Origin: Rhizobium sp. Q54
GTDB taxonomy: Bacteria; Pseudomonadota; Alphaproteobacteria; Rhizobiales; Beijerinckiaceae
Direction of reading: 5' to 3'
Length of the DNA stretch: 10,270 nucleotides
NCBI GenBank assembly: GCA_945901195.1
Contig: CAMDKB010000137.1
Coordinates: forward strand, 1-10,270
Shown here: positions 7,400-10,270 of the stretch, one piece after another
Layout of the letters: every line of letters begins with the position of its first letter
Numbering within the stretch: the first letter of the stretch is position 1
The notes under the pieces: generated by a model
Database searches by the model: none
Told to the model about the DNA's origin: nothing
What the model saw: only the letters and a program-made list of their open reading frames with translations
Program-made: the position numbers and the translations under genes

Positions 7400-7451
7400 C
7401 CTGCGCCAGCAGAGCAGAATGTGACCTGGCGGCGGAATAAGGAAGCACCAC

Positions 7452-8432
7452 ATGAAAAGCAATGCAATGCGGTTCGCCGCCTTGGCTGGCGTTTTGACGG
7501 CAGCGATGATTTCGGCCGTTCAGGCGCAGACAATCAATTGGCCCGATCGTCCTGTGAAGCTGATCGTGCCATTTCCGGCAGGTGGCCCCAACGATATCAT
7601 CGGCAGGGTGGTGGGCCAGAAGCTCGCGTCGTTGCTCGGCCAGCCCTTCGTCATTGACAATCGCGGCGGCGCTGGCGGCGTCACGGGAACCGATGTTGTC
7701 GCAAAGGCAACGCCGGACGGCTACACGATTGCGATCACCAGTGCGGGCGCGTTGGCTATTGCGGCCAGCATCCAGAAGGTGCCCTATCATCCCACACGCG
7801 ATCTCGCGCCGGTGACGCTTATCGCCAGCGTACCGGAATTGCTGGTGGTTCCAGAGGCGCTGAATGTGAAATCCGTCGCCGAACTTGTGGCGCTTGCCAA
7901 GGCGCGCCCGCAGGGGCTCAATTTTGCCTCTACCGGACGAGGCAGCCTGCCGCATCTGGCGGCTGAGCTCTACAAGGTCGTCACTGTGTCCAACATGGTG
8001 CACGTGCCCTATAGCGGGGCTGCACCCGCGGTACAGGATTTGCTGGCTGGCCGTGTCGATCTATTGTTTGCCGACATTCCTGTTTTGCTTGAACATGTCA
8101 GGGCCGGAAAATTGCGGGCGCTGGGCGTGGGCAGCAAAGGCCGCTCGCCGATCATGCCAGATGTGCCGACGTTTGCCGAACAGGGCATACCGCGTGTCGA
8201 GGCCGAGAATTGGTACGGCATGGTGGCGACGCCCGGAACGCCTGCCGCTATTCTGGGCAAGTTGCATGCGGCGACACTGGAAGCGCTGAAATCGGAGGAG
8301 GTGCGCAGCAAGCTTCTGCCGTTGGGGGCCACGCTTGCAGGGAATTTACCTGCGGAATTTGCGGCCTATATCACCGCAGAATCCGAAAAATGGGCAGACG
8401 TGGTGAAGAAAGCGGGGATCACAGTGGAGTAA
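7452..8432 (+). CDS. Bug/TctC-family periplasmic solute-binding protein
   Basis: This is an extracytoplasmic receptor that binds a small, usually carboxylated, ligand. The 326-residue length is typical. Residues 1-25 form a Sec signal peptide with likely cleavage after VQA. Family hallmarks follow: WPDRPVKLIVPFPAGGPNDIIGR (30-52), VIDNRGGAGGVTGTDVVAKATPDGYT (67-92), VPYSGAAPAVQDLLAGRVDLLFAD (185-208) and NWYGMVATPGTPAAI (253-267). ATG 7452 has AAGGAAG six bases upstream. No TctA or TctB membrane components are nearby, so it is an orphan receptor, as is common in this family. Divergence from a DUF3225 gene hints that the ligand is related to ureido or oxalurate-like metabolism, but the ligand cannot be read from sequence. 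Confidence 0.92.
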   Translation: MKSNAMRFAALAGVLTAAMISAVQAQTINWPDRPVKLIVPFPAGGPNDIIGRVVGQKLASLLGQPFVIDNRGGAGGVTGTDVVAKATPDGYTIAITSAGALAIAASIQKVPYHPTRDLAPVTLIASVPELLVVPEALNVKSVAELVALAKARPQGLNFASTGRGSLPHLAAELYKVVTVSNMVHVPYSGAAPAVQDLLAGRVDLLFADIPVLLEHVRAGKLRALGVGSKGRSPIMPDVPTFAEQGIPRVEAENWYGMVATPGTPAAILGKLHAATLEALKSEEVRSKLLPLGATLAGNLPAEFAAYITAESEKWADVVKKAGITVE

Positions 8433-8433
8433 T

Positions 8434-8453
8434 TGCCGCCAAGGCGGGCGGCA
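8434..8453 (+). terminator. GC-rich hairpin directly after the Bug receptor gene
   Basis: TGCCGCC (8434-8440) and GGCGGCA (8447-8453) form a 7-bp stem with a 6-base loop, one base after the TAA stop. There is no T run behind it. It may therefore act as a Rho-assisted end or an mRNA-stabilising structure rather than a classical intrinsic terminator. The rest of the 134-base gap to pgsA shows only a poor promoter candidate (TTGACG 8532-8537 with TATTCC 8553-8558, spacer 15). Confidence 0.35.
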
Positions 8454-8566
8454 GATCGACGCTGCAGCGGAATAAGTTGTGAAACTCTTGCCCGAATATA
8501 CAATCCTTCGTGAGCTTTGCCGTTTATTCTATTGACGTGGCAAGGTTCAATCTATTCCCTGCCGGG

Positions 8567-9160
8567 ATGACTGAACTTCCGCCGAAGGCTCGCTCCAAGC
8601 ATCTGTCGCTGCCCAATATCCTGACCTATGGCAGGGTTGTCGCGGTGCCTGTTGTCGCGGCACTGCTGTTCTGGCCGGATGCGGATTGGGCGCGCTGGGC
8701 GGGGCTGGGCGTTTTCGCCGTGGCGGCCATCACCGATTTCTTTGATGGATATCTCGCCCGCGCATGGTCACAGCAATCGGCGCTGGGGCGAATGCTGGAT
8801 CCGATTGCCGACAAGCTTCTGGTTGCAGTCTGCCTTCTGATGCTGTGTGCGGATCAGCAGATCTACGGCTATTCGCTCTGGGCGGCGATCATCATTCTTG
8901 CGCGCGAAATTCTGGTGTCGGGTTTGCGAGAGTTTCTCGCCGAGCTGCGGGTCTCCATTCCAGTTTCGGCTGTCGCCAAATGGAAGACAACGGCGCAATT
9001 GTTGGCCATAGGTTTTTTGATCGCCGGGCCAGCCGGGGAAAAGGTTTTGCCTTACACCGAAACGATTGGTCTGGTGCTGCTTTGGATTGCGGCGCTTCTC
9101 ACCCTATATACGGGCTGGGATTACCTGCAGGCGAGCGCCAAACACGTACCGGATGATTGA
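8567..9160 (+). CDS. pgsA: CDP-diacylglycerol--glycerol-3-phosphate 3-phosphatidyltransferase
   Basis: PgsA is an inner-membrane enzyme that joins CDP-diacylglycerol and glycerol-3-phosphate to phosphatidylglycerophosphate, the precursor of phosphatidylglycerol and cardiolipin. The full CDP-alcohol phosphotransferase signature D-G-x2-A-R-x8-G-x3-D-x3-D is present at 60-82 (D60, G61, A64, R65, G74, D78, D82). SLPNILTYGRVVAVPVV near the N-terminus and RVSIPVSAVAKWKTTAQ (128-144) are typical of PgsA rather than of PssA or cardiolipin synthases. About six hydrophobic segments span 20-183. I chose ATG 8567 (197 residues, conserved start before LPNILT). A GTG at 8510 would add 19 residues unlike the family. 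The ribosome binding site is poor. The stop (9158-9160) lies two bases before the moaD ATG, so the genes are probably co-transcribed. Confidence 0.95.
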   Translation: MTELPPKARSKHLSLPNILTYGRVVAVPVVAALLFWPDADWARWAGLGVFAVAAITDFFDGYLARAWSQQSALGRMLDPIADKLLVAVCLLMLCADQQIYGYSLWAAIIILAREILVSGLREFLAELRVSIPVSAVAKWKTTAQLLAIGFLIAGPAGEKVLPYTETIGLVLLWIAALLTLYTGWDYLQASAKHVPDD

Positions 9161-9162
9161 AC

Positions 9163-9414
9163 ATGAAAGCTGTCTATTTTGCCTGGGTGCGCGAGCGCAT
9201 AGGCAAGACCGGGGAAGAGATTTTGCCCCCTGACGATGTGAAAACCGTGGGCCAACTCATCCGCTGGCTCAGCGCAAAGGGCGAAGAATACGCTTACGCG
9301 TTTGAAAAGCCGGACGTCATTCGCGCCGCGTTAGACCGCACGCACGTCAAACACGATGTCGACATTGCTGGGGCGCGGGAGATCGCGTTTTTCCCGCCCA
9401 TGACGGGCGGCTGA
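9163..9414 (+). CDS. moaD: Molybdopterin synthase small subunit (sulfur carrier)
   Basis: MoaD is the ubiquitin-fold sulfur carrier whose C-terminal Gly-Gly is activated to a thiocarboxylate and supplies sulfur to convert cyclic pyranopterin monophosphate into molybdopterin. The 83-residue protein begins MKAVYFAWVRERIG, as usual, and ends FFPPMTGG with the required di-glycine. ATG 9163 is preferred. A TTG at 9157 in the same frame would add two residues and overlap the pgsA stop by four bases. GGATGA at 9151-9156 may serve as ribosome binding site, which would couple translation to pgsA. moaE begins six bases downstream. Confidence 0.94.
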   Translation: MKAVYFAWVRERIGKTGEEILPPDDVKTVGQLIRWLSAKGEEYAYAFEKPDVIRAALDRTHVKHDVDIAGAREIAFFPPMTGG

Positions 9415-9419
9415 AGTCC

Positions 9420-9890
9420 ATGGCCGTGATCCGCATCCAGCGCGAGGATTTCGATGCGGCGTCAGAAGCGTCAGCGTTGACGAAAGGCCGCACGGATATT
9501 GGCGCTGTCGTCACTTTCACGGGTCTGTGCCGGGCCGAGGGTGGCAAGCTGGCGGCGCTGGAACTCGAGCATTACCCCGGTATGGCAGAAGAGGAGATCG
9601 CGCGTGTTGTGGCCGATGCCGAACAGCGCTGGCCGCTGCAGGGCGTGGTCGCCATCCATCGCTATGGCAAGATCGCACCGGGCGAAAACATAGTTCTGGT
9701 TGTGACGGCGTCATCGCACCGGATCGCAGCTCTTGAAGCGGCGGAATTCCTGATGGACTATCTGAAAACACGCGCGCCCTTCTGGAAGAAAGAGCATCTG
9801 CTGGACGGCAGCAGCGGGGATTGGGTTGAGGCGAAAGAAGTCGATGATCGAGCGGCGGAGCGCTGGGACGTGGCGCAGGATGGCGGGTAA
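9420..9890 (+). CDS. moaE: Molybdopterin synthase large (catalytic) subunit
   Basis: MoaE forms a heterotetramer with MoaD and carries the active site that inserts two sulfurs into cyclic pyranopterin monophosphate, in the cytoplasm. Aligned by eye with E. coli MoaE it shows GAVVTFTGLCR (28-38), LEHYPGMAEEEI (49-60), IHRYGKIAPGENIVLVV (79-95), and the active-site segment LMDYLKTRAPFWKKE (111-125). K116 and K123 match the two essential lysines. The WVEAKEVDDRAAERW tail (135-149) is also conserved. The 156-residue length is normal. The stop at 9888-9890 lies only five bases from the end of the converging permease gene. Confidence 0.95.
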   Translation: MAVIRIQREDFDAASEASALTKGRTDIGAVVTFTGLCRAEGGKLAALELEHYPGMAEEEIARVVADAEQRWPLQGVVAIHRYGKIAPGENIVLVVTASSHRIAALEAAEFLMDYLKTRAPFWKKEHLLDGSSGDWVEAKEVDDRAAERWDVAQDGG

Positions 9891-9895
9891 GTTTC

Positions 9896-10270
9896 TCACT
9901 TCCTGACCGTACTCGGCGCAAACATCAGCGCTGCCGTGCTCACCAGCAGTGATATGCTAATCAGTATCATGCCCAGGCCCAAAGCCAGCGTGAGGTCGCC
10001 ACGGCTGGTTTCCAGGGCGATGGCTGTTGTCATGGTGCGCGTATAGCCTCTGATATTTCCGCCGACGACGATGATGGCGCCGACTTCGGCTATGGCCCTG
10101 CCGAATGCGGCGATGAAAGCTGTGACAAGGCCGGTGCGGGCAAGTGCGAAAACAGCGGGCAGCGCCTTGAAGCGCGTTGCGCCTGCTATGCGCAGGCTGT
10201 CGCCATGTTCATTCCACACACTCTCGCAGGCGCGGTGCGACAGGGCGATGATGATCGGCAAAGTAAGAAT
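9896..10270 (-). CDS. ABC transporter permease, tungstate TupB-like (partial, C-terminal end)
   Basis: The frame is open from the right window edge for 124 codons to TGA at 9896-9898, so the N-terminal part lies outside. The segment contains the cytoplasmic EAA loop of importer permeases, read as RAIAEVGAIIVVGGNIRGYTRTMTTAI, followed by a last membrane helix (GLGMILISISLLVSTAALMF). The wording AEVGAIIVVGGNI and the preceding FIAAFGRA resemble TupB, the membrane subunit of tungstate uptake, more than molybdate ModB. The opening ILTLPIIIALSHRA fits mid-protein sequence, so the TTG at 10261 is not a true start. Substrate could be tungstate or molybdate; next to moaD and moaE either would feed the pterin cofactor pathway. 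The ATPase and binding protein are not in view. Confidence 0.8.
   Translation of the reverse strand: MLTLPIIIALSHRACESVWNEHGDSLRIAGATRFKALPAVFALARTGLVTAFIAAFGRAIAEVGAIIVVGGNIRGYTRTMTTAIALETSRGDLTLALGLGMILISISLLVSTAALMFAPSTVRK

Noticed and set aside
7030..7533. 167-codon minus-strand ORF containing the PV-rich pentapeptide repeats
   Set aside because: Most of it reads out of frame through the DUF3225 gene and antisense to the receptor's signal peptide. Only the underlying 15-nt DNA repeat is retained as an observation.
7305..8003. 232-codon minus-strand ORF across the receptor gene
   Set aside because: It is antisense to a clear Bug-family coding region and overlaps the divergent promoter; the product is unlike any known family.
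8510..8566. GTG start for pgsA giving 19 more residues
   Set aside because: The added residues do not match PgsA N-termini, and ATG 8567 gives the usual length.
1..10270. Mobile elements, CRISPR arrays, tRNA or rRNA genes
   Set aside because: I saw no transposase or integrase domains, no regularly spaced long repeats, and no cloverleaf or rRNA-like sequence; the only repeat block is the short 15-nt set at 7331-7390.

Overview
The window reads as ordinary chromosomal DNA of an alphaproteobacterium, most likely order Hyphomicrobiales and possibly near Brucella/Ochrobactrum. The reasons are a moderately high GC content with GC-rich third codon positions, a pgsA-moaD-moaE cluster, an alphaproteobacterial style of YchF, and a Bug-type solute receptor. 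The taxonomic call is inference from gene content and protein character; no 16S or other marker is present. I see no tRNA, rRNA, CRISPR array, insertion sequence, integrase or phage gene.

Left part (1-3843): the last 30 codons of an unidentified plus-strand gene meet, tail to tail, a very long minus-strand gene for a fused HyuA-HyuB protein. The latter is collinear along its whole length with ATP-dependent 5-oxoprolinase. A short divergent regulatory region (about 3730-3843) holds a perfect 6-bp inverted repeat and a consensus -10 box, and separates it from the next gene.

Middle (3844-6835): an uncharacterised protein with one C-terminal membrane helix converges on a calcineurin-type metallophosphoesterase that probably starts with TTG. 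After a 220-bp gap, in which a 26-codon minus-strand ORF with a good ribosome binding site stands out, comes the housekeeping P-loop ATPase ychF.

Accessory-looking pair (6941-8432): a small DUF3225/SnoaL-like protein (HpxZ/AtzH family) on the minus strand is divergent from a Bug/TctC periplasmic solute-binding protein on the plus strand. They share a 127-bp intergenic region with an unusual set of 15-nt direct repeats and a 10-bp palindrome. The DUF3225 family is associated elsewhere with oxalurate or carboxyurea breakdown, so the pair may serve uptake and breakdown of a small carboxylated or ureido compound; that link is inference.

Right part (8567-10270): pgsA (phosphatidylglycerophosphate synthase), moaD and moaE (the two subunits of molybdopterin synthase) are tightly packed on the plus strand. 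They face the C-terminal part of a minus-strand ABC permease resembling the tungstate transporter TupB, which runs off the right edge. moaDE beside an oxyanion permease makes a small molybdenum/tungsten cofactor neighbourhood.

Most genes belong to known families. The less explained items are the unknown membrane-anchored protein, the small ORF before ychF, and the repeat-bearing divergent promoter region at 7325-7451. I found no convincing evidence of a wholly new multi-gene system.
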